From contig JAFSTZ010000400.1 in assembly GCA_017445525.1 (NCBI GenBank), forward strand, positions 1-12,152: a DNA stretch of 12,152 nucleotides, in the 5' to 3' direction. Both the position numbers and the translations under genes were made by a program. This document shows positions 1-7,346 of the stretch, in pieces. The notes under the pieces were generated by a model. That model was not told the origin of the DNA, did no database searches, and worked only from the letters and a program-made list of their open reading frames with translations. The number at the start of each line of letters is the position of its first letter. Position 1 is the first letter of the stretch. This DNA comes from Eubacterium sp. Its GTDB lineage: Bacteria > Bacillota > Clostridia > Lachnospirales > Lachnospiraceae.

Positions 1-1283
1 AGCCGCATCAAAGCCTCCGCGGTATCATATTTTTTAGTTGCAATATTTAAAACCGGCTGACAGAAAACCTCAACTCTCGGATCATAAAGTGTACCCTGCT
101 TCTTTATGTCCTCAAGCTGCGTGAGAACATACTTCATCTTCTTGTAGTCTTCGTACACATCTTCAGTTGCAATACATACAGAGTTTAACTGCATCTTGCT
201 CTCCGTATACTCAAGCATCCTGACATAATCATTGTCATCATTCATATCCTGTCTCGTCTTTAAAAATATGATCTTATAGTCAAGACGATAATCCTCATAC
301 GCCTGATCAAAACGCTCGAGCATCTTCTGTCCGCTCTCTTTATAGTCGGGATTTTTCTTTGGATTTGCAGTCAATACCATACGCCCGTTTGAAATCTGAA
401 AAAGCACTGCACCTCTGAAATACATCTCGGTAAACTGTCTTATCAGTTCCTGGATATGCGTAGGATAATGCTTTCCCGTACCCTCAAACTCAGGGAGAAA
501 AAGACTCATGAGGATACGTTCCTGTTTGTTCTTCCTGATATAGTTGATCATATCATCAAATGCAGCAACATTCACTGTACCTATCTCGATATTATACGGG
601 TGCGAATGTATCATATATAACAGCGTGATAAGCGGGAACATAAAGCAACCCGTCGTAAATGACATCTGACTGAAAACACCCTGCATACAAAACATACACA
701 GCGATACCAGAAACGTACCCACGATACCGTATAGTATCTGCTTTACCATCCTGCCGCGATAAAATAACAAAAGATAGATCACTATACCGACATAGTAAAC
801 ATAAGCAATCATGAAAACATTAAAGCTATCATGGATCACATTTTTATCATCTATGTAAAATCCATATTTAAAAATATACCCGCCTATCTCATACACAGCC
901 AAAACAACCAAACCGGCCACAGCTAAAATGATATATTTTCTGCCTACTCTGTCACCTCTGAGCTGCAGCGGTTCAAGAAGATAAACAACATATAAAAACA
1001 GATCGAGAAACATTCCTGCATGAAAAACAGATCTAAGAAAATATATAAGAATAACAGGCACGGTTTGAATGTTATTCAACACCATATGAAAGGCCACATC
1101 CGAAGCCGATGCCACTAAAAGAGATGCTACCATAAGCTGTAGCAGACGATAATTTCTGGTTTTGATATTATACGAGAAATACATCAGTATGAAAAAAACA
1201 AAGCAGGTCGCCATCACCGTCAGATCCCCGACGGGTGAATAATTCTCGTAATACTGCACATATCCCGACAAATGCTCTGCCAT
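1..1283 (-). CDS. Membrane protein with degenerate GGDEF and EAL domain, C-terminus cut by window edge
   Basis: The frame is open from the ATG at 1283 to the left edge (427 complete codons). About seven hydrophobic helices are visible, roughly at residues 20-38, 47-68, 76-104, 117-137, 154-175, 183-203 and 209-226. A region of about 180 residues follows in the position of a GGDEF domain. Where GGDEF should lie the sequence reads QISNGRMVLTA (about 296-306), so diguanylate cyclase activity is unlikely. The last visible stretch, DPRVEVFCQPVLNIATKKYD followed by TAEALMRL, is the start of an EAL c-di-GMP phosphodiesterase domain, with the metal-binding Glu of EAL present at residue 423. The other EAL catalytic residues lie outside the window, so activity cannot be judged. 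The start is 4 nt after the glpK stop, and its ribosome site (AGGTGGGG) lies in the last glpK codons, so the two are co-transcribed. Seen: helices, degenerate motif, EAL start. Inferred: a membrane sensor that degrades or binds c-di-GMP. Confidence 0.85.
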   Translation of the reverse strand, partial: MAEHLSGYVQYYENYSPVGDLTVMATCFVFFILMYFSYNIKTRNYRLLQLMVASLLVASASDVAFHMVLNNIQTVPVILIYFLRSVFHAGMFLDLFLYVVYLLEPLQLRGDRVGRKYIILAVAGLVVLAVYEIGGYIFKYGFYIDDKNVIHDSFNVFMIAYVYYVGIVIYLLLFYRGRMVKQILYGIVGTFLVSLCMFCMQGVFSQMSFTTGCFMFPLITLLYMIHSHPYNIEIGTVNVAAFDDMINYIRKNKQERILMSLFLPEFEGTGKHYPTHIQELIRQFTEMYFRGAVLFQISNGRMVLTANPKKNPDYKESGQKMLERFDQAYEDYRLDYKIIFLKTRQDMNDDNDYVRMLEYTESKMQLNSVCIATEDVYEDYKKMKYVLTQLEDIKKQGTLYDPRVEVFCQPVLNIATKKYDTAEALMR

Positions 1284-1287
1284 ATAT

Positions 1288-2772
1288 CTACCCCACCTGA
1301 GCCGCCCTAACAGCTCTTTCCCAGCCTTTCAGCTTTTCCGCTCTCGTTTTATCATCAATGCACGGATCAAAAGTTCTGTCAACTATCTGATTCTCGAGGA
1401 TCTCGTCGGCATTTTTCCAGTAACCCACCGCAAGTCCCGCCAGATATGCAGCACCTATAGCAGTGCTCTCAAGCATTTTAGGACGGACCACCCTTGTATC
1501 CGTAACATCTGCCTGAGTCTGCATGATAAAGTCATTGGCGCTGGCACCGCCATCAACCTTTAATGATCTGATACCTATCCCGGAATCAGCCTCCATAGCT
1601 CTCACCACATCATCAGTCTGATAAGCTATCGACTCCAAAGTCGCCCTGACTATATGATACTTGTTCACTCCCCTGGTCAGGCCTACTATAACGCCTCTTG
1701 CATACTGATCCCAGTAGGGAGCTCCCAGCCCCGTAAACGCCGGAACAACATAACATCCGTTGGTATCCGGATACTTCATGGCCATATACTCGGTATCATC
1801 CGCAGCGTCTATCAGTCTCAACTCGTCTCTCAGCCACTGTATGGACGCACCGGCTATAAATATAGATCCCTCAAGTGCATAGTAAACCTTTCCGTCTATG
1901 CCCCAGGCTATAGTCGTGACCAGTCCATTTTTAGAAAAAACAGGCTCGGTCCCGGTATTCATCAGTAGAAAGCAGCCGGTTCCGTAGGTGTTTTTCGCCT
2001 CACCCTTTTTAAAACACGTCTGACCGAAAAGAGCCGCCTGCTGATCTCCGGCTATCCCGGCTATCTTTATGCTGCCGCCGAGATACCTGTCATCAGTGCG
2101 CCCGTAAACCTCACTCGACGGTCTGACCTCAGGCAACATCCGTGCGGGTATATCAAGAAGCTTCAGTATATCGGCATCCCACGTAAGCGAATTGATGTTG
2201 TACATCATCGTGCGGGATGCATTGGAATAATCCGTTACATGCACCTTTCCCCTGGTCAGTTTCCATATAAGCCAGGTATCCACAGTGCCGAACAACAGCT
2301 CTCCGCGCTCTGCCCGCTCTCTGGCCCCATCTACATGATCCAGGATCCACTTCAGTTTAGTAGCGGAAAAATATGCATCTATAACAAGCCCTGTTTTTTC
2401 TCTGATAGTGTCCGTAAGATCTCTCGCTTTGAGTTCATCGCAAAACTCCGATGTTCTGCGGCATTGCCAAACTATAGCGTTATAAACAGGCTCACCGGTT
2501 TCTCTGTCCCAGACTATGGTCGTCTCTCTCTGGTTCGTGATGCCTATACCGGAGATATCATCAGCTGAAACACCCGCCTTCGTCATGGCCTCTACTGCTA
2601 CTCCCAGCATGGTCGACCATATCTCGGACGCATCGTGCTCCACCCATCCCGGTTTGGGGAAGAACTGAGTAAACTCCTTCTGTGCCATAGAAATGATGGT
2701 ACCTTTTTTGTCAAAAAGGATACATCTGTTACTGGTCGTTCCGGCATCAAGTGCCATCATGTATTTAGTCAT
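1288..2772 (-). CDS. glpK: Glycerol kinase
   Basis: Phosphorylates glycerol with ATP to sn-glycerol 3-phosphate in the cytoplasm. At 494 residues it has the family's normal length (about 500). Visible signatures are the N-terminal phosphate-binding [10 protein letters not shown] (usual form ALDQGTTSSR), [14 protein letters not shown] near residue 40, [20 protein letters not shown] with the probable catalytic Asp near 243, [13 protein letters not shown] near 350, and the C-terminal FGGY signature around [10 protein letters not shown] and [12 protein letters not shown]. Many Bacillota GlpK proteins carry a His in an HFYG loop that HPr phosphorylates; here the loop reads DDRYLGG, with Arg (about 229) in its place, so PTS activation is probably absent. 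The ATG overlaps the end of the upstream methyltransferase gene by 8 bp, which suggests translational coupling. No glpF or glpD is adjacent. The stop is TAG, which shows that TAG is an ordinary terminator in this genome. Identification is firm; the regulatory comment is inference. Confidence 0.97.
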   Translation of the reverse strand: MTKYMMALDAGTTSNRCILFDKKGTIISMAQKEFTQFFPKPGWVEHDASEIWSTMLGVAVEAMTKAGVSADDISGIGITNQRETTIVWDRETGEPVYNAIVWQCRRTSEFCDELKARDLTDTIREKTGLVIDAYFSATKLKWILDHVDGARERAERGELLFGTVDTWLIWKLTRGKVHVTDYSNASRTMMYNINSLTWDADILKLLDIPARMLPEVRPSSEVYGRTDDRYLGGSIKIAGIAGDQQAALFGQTCFKKGEAKNTYGTGCFLLMNTGTEPVFSKNGLVTTIAWGIDGKVYYALEGSIFIAGASIQWLRDELRLIDAADDTEYMAMKYPDTNGCYVVPAFTGLGAPYWDQYARGVIVGLTRGVNKYHIVRATLESIAYQTDDVVRAMEADSGIGIRSLKVDGGASANDFIMQTQADVTDTRVVRPKMLESTAIGAAYLAGLAVGYWKNADEILENQIVDRTFDPCIDDKTRAEKLKGWERAVRAAQVG

Positions 2773-3547
2773 ATAATACCTTTACTTCCTCAGTGTATTC
2801 GCCATCATTTTTATAAATGACAAGAGGCTTCTCACATACCAGTCCGCCGCCTCCGTCCCTGACTCCCTCGATCAGGATCATGTTTGGAGGCTCACCCTCG
2901 TGCGCATGAACCATACGAAGTCTCTTAGGGCTCAAGCCGATATCCACCATCTCGTGCATGATCCCGGCCAGCCTGAAAGGTCTGTGAACCATATAAAATC
3001 GCCCTCCGGGGACCAGCAGATCCCTGGCGGAACTGACCACATCATGAAGAGTGCAGTACAGCTCGTGTCTGGCTGCGGCCTTGTGATCGTCGGAAGGCAA
3101 AAGTCCTCCGTTTTTCTCAAGGTAGGGCGGATTGCACGTAACTACCTCGCATACTGCCGATCCGTATATCGATGCGGCGTCCTTTACATCTCCTGTATGT
3201 ATGGAAACTCTGTCTGCTATATCGTTGTATCTGACAGATCGCATAGCCATCCCGGCCACATCCTCCATCAGTTCCAGACCGTCAAAATGTCTGCCGGTTG
3301 TCCTCCCCGACAGAAGTATCGGTATGACTCCGTTGCCAGTACACAGATCTATACAGCGATCACCCTCTCTGACCTCTGCAAATGCGGTAAGTAAAACCGC
3401 ATCCATGCCGAAACAAAACCAGTCGGGATTCTGTATCAGCTTCAGGCCGTCGCGCTGCAGATCATCGAGTCGCTCACCGTCTTGCAAGTATCCCATCGGA
3501 TCGATGTATCGGTCGATCTGCATACTGTCGGTTGTATCGGGCTGCAT
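2765..3547 (-). CDS. yabB: YabB/TrmN6-type tRNA1(Val) adenine-N6 methyltransferase
   Basis: Predicted SAM-dependent methyltransferase of 260 residues. The family includes E. coli TrmN6 (YfiC), which makes m6A at position 37 of tRNA1(Val), and B. subtilis YabB. The SAM-binding motif I is [15 protein letters not shown] (about 66-80). The amino-methyltransferase motif IV is NPPY (139-142), typical of N6-adenine enzymes. The segment [20 protein letters not shown] is the characteristic N-terminal start of the YabB group. The chosen ATG forms a TGATG junction with the ricT stop and has GAGG 11 nt upstream. It gives about 20 residues more than B. subtilis YabB, so Met9 or Met18 is a possible alternative start. 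The position after ricT matches the Bacillus order, although yabA, which normally separates them, is absent. The exact tRNA target is inferred from the family. Confidence 0.88.
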   Translation of the reverse strand: MQPDTTDSMQIDRYIDPMGYLQDGERLDDLQRDGLKLIQNPDWFCFGMDAVLLTAFAEVREGDRCIDLCTGNGVIPILLSGRTTGRHFDGLELMEDVAGMAMRSVRYNDIADRVSIHTGDVKDAASIYGSAVCEVVTCNPPYLEKNGGLLPSDDHKAAARHELYCTLHDVVSSARDLLVPGGRFYMVHRPFRLAGIMHEMVDIGLSPKRLRMVHAHEGEPPNMILIEGVRDGGGGLVCEKPLVIYKNDGEYTEEVKVLYD

Positions 3548-4371
3548 CAGTTCTTCTTCCTCAGATCCTTGACATCGTAGTCACGGATCTCCTTTTCATC
3601 ACCGTCAAGTTCAACGATTACCTTGACACGCTGCTTCAACACGCTGACACTGTGAACCTCGCCGTCCAGTCCGTCCGGTGTTTTGACTTTCTCTCCGACA
3701 TTGGGAAGATGCGAGTTGAGTTCCTCATAAGCAGCTTCTTCATTCTTAAGGCAACACATAAGTCTGCCGCAGGCGCCGGATATCTTGGTCGGATTCAGTG
3801 ACAGACTCTGCTCCTTCGCCATCTTGATGGAAACCGGCGCAAACTCGGTGAGATAGCTGGCGCAGCACAGCTCCCTGCCGCATATCCCTATACCTCCACA
3901 GATCTTGGTCTCGTCTCTGACACCTATCTGCCTGAGCTCGATCCTTGTACGAAAAACTCCCGCAAGATCCTTTACCAGCTCTCTGAAGTCCACACGGCCG
4001 TCCGCCGTAAAATAAAACAAAAGTTTATTTCTGTCAAAGGTATACTCCGCTCCGATAAGCTTCATCTCCAGACCGTGACGGGCTATCTTGGTCTTGCAGA
4101 TATCAAAGGCCTCTTTTTCCTTCTCGCGGTTGGTCTTTTCGGTCTCAAAATCCTGCTCGGTAGCGATGCGGATAACCTTTTTTATACCATCGGTCTGACC
4201 TTTTAGTTTTTCTTCATCCATCTCGGTATTCGGCAGGACCACCGTACCCATCTCCGAGCCTTTACCGGTATTGATGATCACGCGCTGCCCTCTCGCAAGC
4301 TTATTCTTTCCCGGATCAAAATATGCTATCTGTCCTGCCTGGCGCACTCTCACGCCGACTACTGTTCTCAT
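3547..4371 (-). CDS. ricT: RicT (YaaT), PSP1-domain iron-sulfur regulatory protein
   Basis: A 274-residue PSP1-domain protein. In B. subtilis, RicT (YaaT) with RicA and RicF forms the Y-complex. That complex carries [4Fe-4S] clusters and influences RNase Y-dependent mRNA maturation, sporulation, competence and biofilm formation. The conserved cysteine-rich core is intact: CGGIGICGRELCCASYL at 158-174 and CGRLMCC at 201-207, giving Cys158, 164, 169, 170, 201, 206 and 207. The N-terminus (MRTVVGVRVRQAGQIAYFDP) is the usual family start, and the C-terminal tail is basic (DLRKKN). The ATG overlaps the stop of the preceding 27-codon ORF as ATGA; AGGAG lies 14 nt upstream, rather far, so coupling may matter. 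The stop overlaps the next gene's start. The function comes from the family; partners RicA and RicF are not in this window. Confidence 0.93.
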   Translation of the reverse strand: MRTVVGVRVRQAGQIAYFDPGKNKLARGQRVIINTGKGSEMGTVVLPNTEMDEEKLKGQTDGIKKVIRIATEQDFETEKTNREKEKEAFDICKTKIARHGLEMKLIGAEYTFDRNKLLFYFTADGRVDFRELVKDLAGVFRTRIELRQIGVRDETKICGGIGICGRELCCASYLTEFAPVSIKMAKEQSLSLNPTKISGACGRLMCCLKNEEAAYEELNSHLPNVGEKVKTPDGLDGEVHSVSVLKQRVKVIVELDGDEKEIRDYDVKDLRKKN

Positions 4372-4451
4372 GATTTATATAAATACTCCTGTACATAAAT
4401 GTAGTAGTTATTTATGACCCTCTCCAAGGTCGCCACCCATCCTGCGATCAT
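4368..4451 (-). CDS. 27-residue micro-ORF bridging holB and ricT
   Basis: The 76-bp gap between holB and ricT is filled exactly by an open frame of 27 codons. Its ATG (4451-4449) overlaps the holB TGA as ATGA, and its TGA (4370-4368) overlaps the ricT ATG as ATGA. The peptide begins MIAGWVATLERVINN and continues with a Tyr-rich segment (YYIYVQEYLYKS), compatible with a short amphipathic helix. AAGGA lies directly against the ATG, too close for a normal Shine-Dalgarno, so translation would depend on reinitiation by ribosomes finishing holB. It matches no family I know. It may encode a real small protein, or it may only keep ribosomes moving so that ricT is translated. A chance open frame cannot be excluded, but the double overlap argues against it. 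Confidence 0.5.
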   Translation of the reverse strand: MIAGWVATLERVINNYYIYVQEYLYKS

Positions 4452-5440
4452 TCCTTCATAGTCGCAAACATAAGCTCCATGGTGACATCTATGCTTACAT
4501 TCGCCTTTATCCTGACCTTGGCACGATCAAACGCCTGTATGATATCCTCTATCTTTTCATACGTTCTCCGTCCGGCCTCTGCCGCTATGGCCTGTGATTC
4601 ATTTTGAAAAATAAGCTGGTTTATATTCTTCGTCGCTTTAAAGATAAGCACATCCCTGTACCACAGCATCATAAGGTCTATATAATCTCTGAGTTCCTCT
4701 CTCTTGGCACCCAGACTTTTGGCTGTCTCGACCATGTCAACCACATCCATTCGGTCAACATTTTTCAGGATACCGATGATCTTGTTTTTCCTGTTTACAA
4801 AGTCATCTGAGGCATCCGCATATCTGATGGCTTTTCCGATATTACCCTGGGCAAACGCCGCGCTCTCCTTGGCGATATAATCAGGCGTACCGCAGTGAGT
4901 GATGAGGAAATCCTCCACCGTGGAGATGCTCAGAGGGTGAAACTCCAGAGTCAGGCATCTCGACTGTATCGTGGGCAGCAGCTCCGAGATGTTACTCGTA
5001 AGCAGTATGATGACAACATACTCCGGCGGCTCCTCAAGAGTTTTCAAAAGGGCATTCTGCGACTCCTCGCGAAGTCTCTCCGCCTCAGGTATGATATAGA
5101 TCTTGTACGGCGACGAGTAAGGTCTGATATCAACTGTGTTTATGACCTGCTCCCTGATCTCATCAACACCGTAATCAGTCTTTGCATGGGTAACCCAGAT
5201 GACGTCGGGTGAGTTGCCGGCCTCAGTCTGTCGGCAGGATATGCACTCCTTGCACGGCTTTTCATGTCCCTTGTCATCCTGGCAGAGAAGTCCGGCAACA
5301 AAGGTCTTTGCCATGGTCTCCTTGCCCACGCCGACATCTCCGTCAAATATGTAAGCATGAAAAGGGTTGCGCTTCTGGATCGCAGCGCGAAGGTGATCCT
5401 TTATCTCGTCGTGACCGACTATCTCCGAAAATGCAAACAT
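4448..5440 (-). CDS. holB: DNA polymerase III delta-prime subunit
   Basis: Clamp-loader subunit of the replicative polymerase, 330 residues, of the AAA+ type. Visible features are the P-loop GDVGVGKET (34-42), a four-cysteine zinc module (Cys53, 63, 66 and 69, in LLCQDDKGHEKPCKECISC), PEAERLREESQNALLKTLEE (118-137) in the Walker B/sensor region, the LLTSN sensor 1 stretch, and the SRC motif (160-162), which supplies the trans-acting arginine in clamp loaders. The C-terminal third is alpha-helical and divergent, as usual for this subunit. A strong ribosome site (AAAGGAG, 6 nt spacer) overlaps the yaaR stop region, 11 nt away. The yaaR-holB-ricT order is the classical Bacillota arrangement. The P-loop looks intact, although delta-prime is often ATPase-inactive. 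Confidence 0.95.
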   Translation of the reverse strand: MFAFSEIVGHDEIKDHLRAAIQKRNPFHAYIFDGDVGVGKETMAKTFVAGLLCQDDKGHEKPCKECISCRQTEAGNSPDVIWVTHAKTDYGVDEIREQVINTVDIRPYSSPYKIYIIPEAERLREESQNALLKTLEEPPEYVVIILLTSNISELLPTIQSRCLTLEFHPLSISTVEDFLITHCGTPDYIAKESAAFAQGNIGKAIRYADASDDFVNRKNKIIGILKNVDRMDVVDMVETAKSLGAKREELRDYIDLMMLWYRDVLIFKATKNINQLIFQNESQAIAAEAGRRTYEKIEDIIQAFDRAKVRIKANVSIDVTMELMFATMKE

Positions 5441-5451
5441 GCGACTCTCCT

Positions 5452-5895
5452 TTATGTAACAATGTCTAAGAGGAGACCCCGGATCTCGTCTACCTTGTCG
5501 AGGATGGCGATGGAGTCCTTCTCGTCCTTGATGAGCTCGCCGGCGAGTTCGTCGAGAGCCTCGTCGACTCTCTTTATCATGCCGTAGACACGGTGACGAC
5601 CGCGGCGATCCAGGAAGTTCTCACGCGAAAACTTATGCGAGCGATTGACTACCTCGTTCAAAAACTCCTTGATAAGTGTGCGATAATGCTTCATATCGCG
5701 TATATCCATACGCTTGGTGAGCTTCTTGCCCTGCTGCACGATCTCCTTCATCATACCGTCAAGGCGCTCAGCCAGACCGTCCTCCTCGATCTTTGACATC
5801 AGGGTAAACTTGAAATCCTCATCGGAAACCTGAGCTTGCTTTGTCTCCGTAGTCTGATTTATCTGCTGCATAGCATCAATACGGATGTTATCCAA
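5452..5895 (-). CDS. yaaR: YaaR family protein (DUF327)
   Basis: A 147-residue, charged, mostly helical protein with no signal peptide or membrane segment. It matches the YaaR/DUF327 family through the core [20 protein letters not shown] and the preceding helix around [19 protein letters not shown]. Its molecular function is unknown. In B. subtilis it lies directly before holB, as here, which supports the assignment. The start codon is TTG (5895-5893), chosen because a near-perfect AGGAGG sits 7 nt upstream and the family N-terminus fits. It is the first gene of the operon. The tmk and yaaQ genes that precede it in Bacillus are missing; a divergent promoter region takes their place. Confidence 0.88.
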   Translation of the reverse strand: MDNIRIDAMQQINQTTETKQAQVSDEDFKFTLMSKIEEDGLAERLDGMMKEIVQQGKKLTKRMDIRDMKHYRTLIKEFLNEVVNRSHKFSRENFLDRRGRHRVYGMIKRVDEALDELAGELIKDEKDSIAILDKVDEIRGLLLDIVT

Positions 5896-5910
5896 GCTAC
5901 CCCCTCCTCT
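5893..5910 (-). promoter_or_regulatory. Strong ribosome binding site with TTG start of yaaR
   Basis: On the minus strand AGAGGAGGGGG (5910-5900) lies before the TTG codon (5895-5893), with 7 nt between AGGAGG and TTG. The strength of this site decides the non-ATG start. The site also overlaps the end of a possible 24-codon leader frame whose TAG (5899-5897) is just 1 nt before the TTG. Confidence 0.8.
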
Positions 5911-6002
5911 CGATCTGTGTTCTGATCAGCACAAACAGCTTATACTGCGCATCCTGTCGGGATGTGCTCATGCCTTCTGCATCTGTATAAACGTTCAAAA
6001 TC

Positions 6003-6031
6003 ATTGTACCATATTTTTCGGATATCCGCAA
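6003..6031 (-). promoter_or_regulatory. Sigma-A-type promoter of the yaaR-holB-ricT-yabB-glpK operon
   Basis: On the minus strand: -35 TTGCGG (6031-6026), a 17-nt spacer, then an extended -10, TGGTACAAT, whose TACAAT hexamer is at 6008-6003. Transcription should begin near 5996, giving a 5' leader of about 100 nt before the yaaR TTG. No terminator is visible between this site and the left edge, so it probably drives all downstream genes. Confidence 0.7.
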
Positions 6032-6070
6032 GAAAAATATTATAACCGTCCGAAAACCGACCGAAAATCG

Positions 6071-6099
6071 TTGAAAACAGGAGCAACCTGTGATATAGT
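6071..6099 (+). promoter_or_regulatory. Sigma-A-type promoter of the anSME gene
   Basis: Plus strand: -35 TTGAAA (6071-6076), a 17-nt spacer, and -10 TATAGT (6094-6099) with an upstream TG (6091-6092), forming an extended -10. Transcription should start near 6106, leaving a leader of about 50 nt. The gene's ribosome site is GAGGG, 8 nt before the ATG at 6157. An inverted repeat fills most of the spacer, and A-tracts at helical spacing lie upstream, so regulation is likely. Confidence 0.7.
6077..6091. repeat. Inverted repeat in promoter spacer (candidate operator)
   Basis: ACAGG-AGCAA-CCTGT: perfect 5-bp arms around a 5-bp centre, lying between the -35 and -10 of the anSME promoter. A protein bound here would block or remodel the promoter. 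The arms are short, so chance is possible. Confidence 0.4.
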
Positions 6100-6156
6100 G
6101 TACGATACAGACGTGAACCGTAACGAAAACCATCATATACAGCGAGGGATCAAACC

Positions 6157-7335
6157 ATGAGATCAGCCGGCATACTTATAAAACCAGCTTCATCAAACTG
6201 CAACATAAACTGCGACTACTGCTTCTACAGAACCCTCAGCAGCGAGAGGGAACACTACAGTCTGGGGTTTATGTCCGATGAGACACTTGAATCGCTTATC
6301 AAAAACGCCTTCGAATATGCAGATACTCACATCCCATTTGCATTTCAGGGCGGGGAGCCGACACTGTGCGGGATCGATTTCTTTGAAAAAGCTATCCGTC
6401 TCGAAAACAAGTATAATAAAAACAGGATCAGTGTTGAAAATACCATACAGACAAACGGTATACTTATCGATGAAAAATGGTGTGATTTTTTAAAAAATAA
6501 TAATATACTTATCGGATTGTCCCTGGACGGTTATAAAGAACTCCATGACAGATACAGAAAGGACGAAAAAGGAGCACCTACCTTTGAAAGAGTTATGGAT
6601 ACGGTCGACATGTTTAACAGATATAAAGTCGACTACAATATACTTTCTGTAGTCACTGATATAACATGCGATCACGGAAAAGAATTGTATGATTTTTACA
6701 GGAATAATCACTTTCAATATGTGCAGCTCATACCGTGTCTGAACGAGTCAAACAGAACAGGTTATCCGCATAAATATGGGGCCGAATTCAGTTTAGATTC
6801 CAAAAAATACGGAACATTTTTATGTGAATTATTTGACTGCTGGATAAGCGATTTTGACAGAGGATATATAGAAAATAATAAAAAGAAATACCCCGTGCCC
6901 GACATACGGTTTTTCTCCAATCTGGCACAGATGGCTGCGGGCTATCCGCCTGAGGAGTGCGGACTCTGCGGTCACTGTACATGTTACTTTGTTGTAGAGG
7001 GAAACGGTGATGTATTTCCATGTGATTTTTATTGCACTGACGAGTGGAAACTGGGTACACTTGAAAAGTCCTTCGACCATCTCGCAGACTCCGAGAAGGC
7101 AAAGGACTTTGTCAAGTTGTCTTATAATATAAATGAGAGCTGCAAAACCTGTAAATACTACAGGCTTTGTCGCGGTGGCTGCCGCAGATGGCGGGAGGAT
7201 ACGAGCGGCAGTCTGGTTACAAATAAACTATGTGACGCTTATAAAACATTTTTCGAACATACGGAGCCGGATATCGACAGACTGGGCCGGATCATACTGG
7301 ATGCGTACGGACCATATCGGCCTTTCCCTGACTGA
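6157..7335 (+). CDS. Anaerobic sulfatase-maturating enzyme (radical SAM/SPASM)
   Basis: Radical SAM enzyme that converts the active-site Cys or Ser of type I sulfatases to C-alpha-formylglycine in the cytoplasm, without oxygen. It has 392 residues; the characterised C. perfringens enzyme has about 370. The opening LIKPASSNCNINCDYCFY holds the CxxxCxxC cluster at Cys15, 19 and 22. SAM-binding GGEP is at 65-68, and TIQTNGILID near 96-105 is typical of the anSME group. The SPASM region has Cys268, 271, 274, 276, 289, 293, 329, 332, 338, 342 and 359, enough for two auxiliary [4Fe-4S] clusters. The motif VFPCDFYC contains Asp290, matching the proposed catalytic Asp of the C. perfringens enzyme. 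The C-terminal CRGGCRRWRED is also characteristic. The start is ATG at 6157 with GAGGG 8 nt upstream. It converges on the arylsulfatase gene, its likely substrate, with 11 bp between the stop codons. Confidence 0.93.
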   Translation: MRSAGILIKPASSNCNINCDYCFYRTLSSEREHYSLGFMSDETLESLIKNAFEYADTHIPFAFQGGEPTLCGIDFFEKAIRLENKYNKNRISVENTIQTNGILIDEKWCDFLKNNNILIGLSLDGYKELHDRYRKDEKGAPTFERVMDTVDMFNRYKVDYNILSVVTDITCDHGKELYDFYRNNHFQYVQLIPCLNESNRTGYPHKYGAEFSLDSKKYGTFLCELFDCWISDFDRGYIENNKKKYPVPDIRFFSNLAQMAAGYPPEECGLCGHCTCYFVVEGNGDVFPCDFYCTDEWKLGTLEKSFDHLADSEKAKDFVKLSYNINESCKTCKYYRLCRGGCRRWREDTSGSLVTNKLCDAYKTFFEHTEPDIDRLGRIILDAYGPYRPFPD

Positions 7336-7346
7336 CAGTTGAAACA

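Noticed and set aside
2900..3394. 164-codon plus-strand frame opposite the tRNA methyltransferase
   Set aside because: Composition follows from the opposite strand's codons; no domain is visible.
5897..6136. 79-codon frame on the minus strand over the divergent intergenic region
   Set aside because: It runs through the yaaR promoter, and its codons before 5971 would not be in the predicted transcript. No family resemblance was seen; only the last 24 codons are kept as a weak leader-frame idea.
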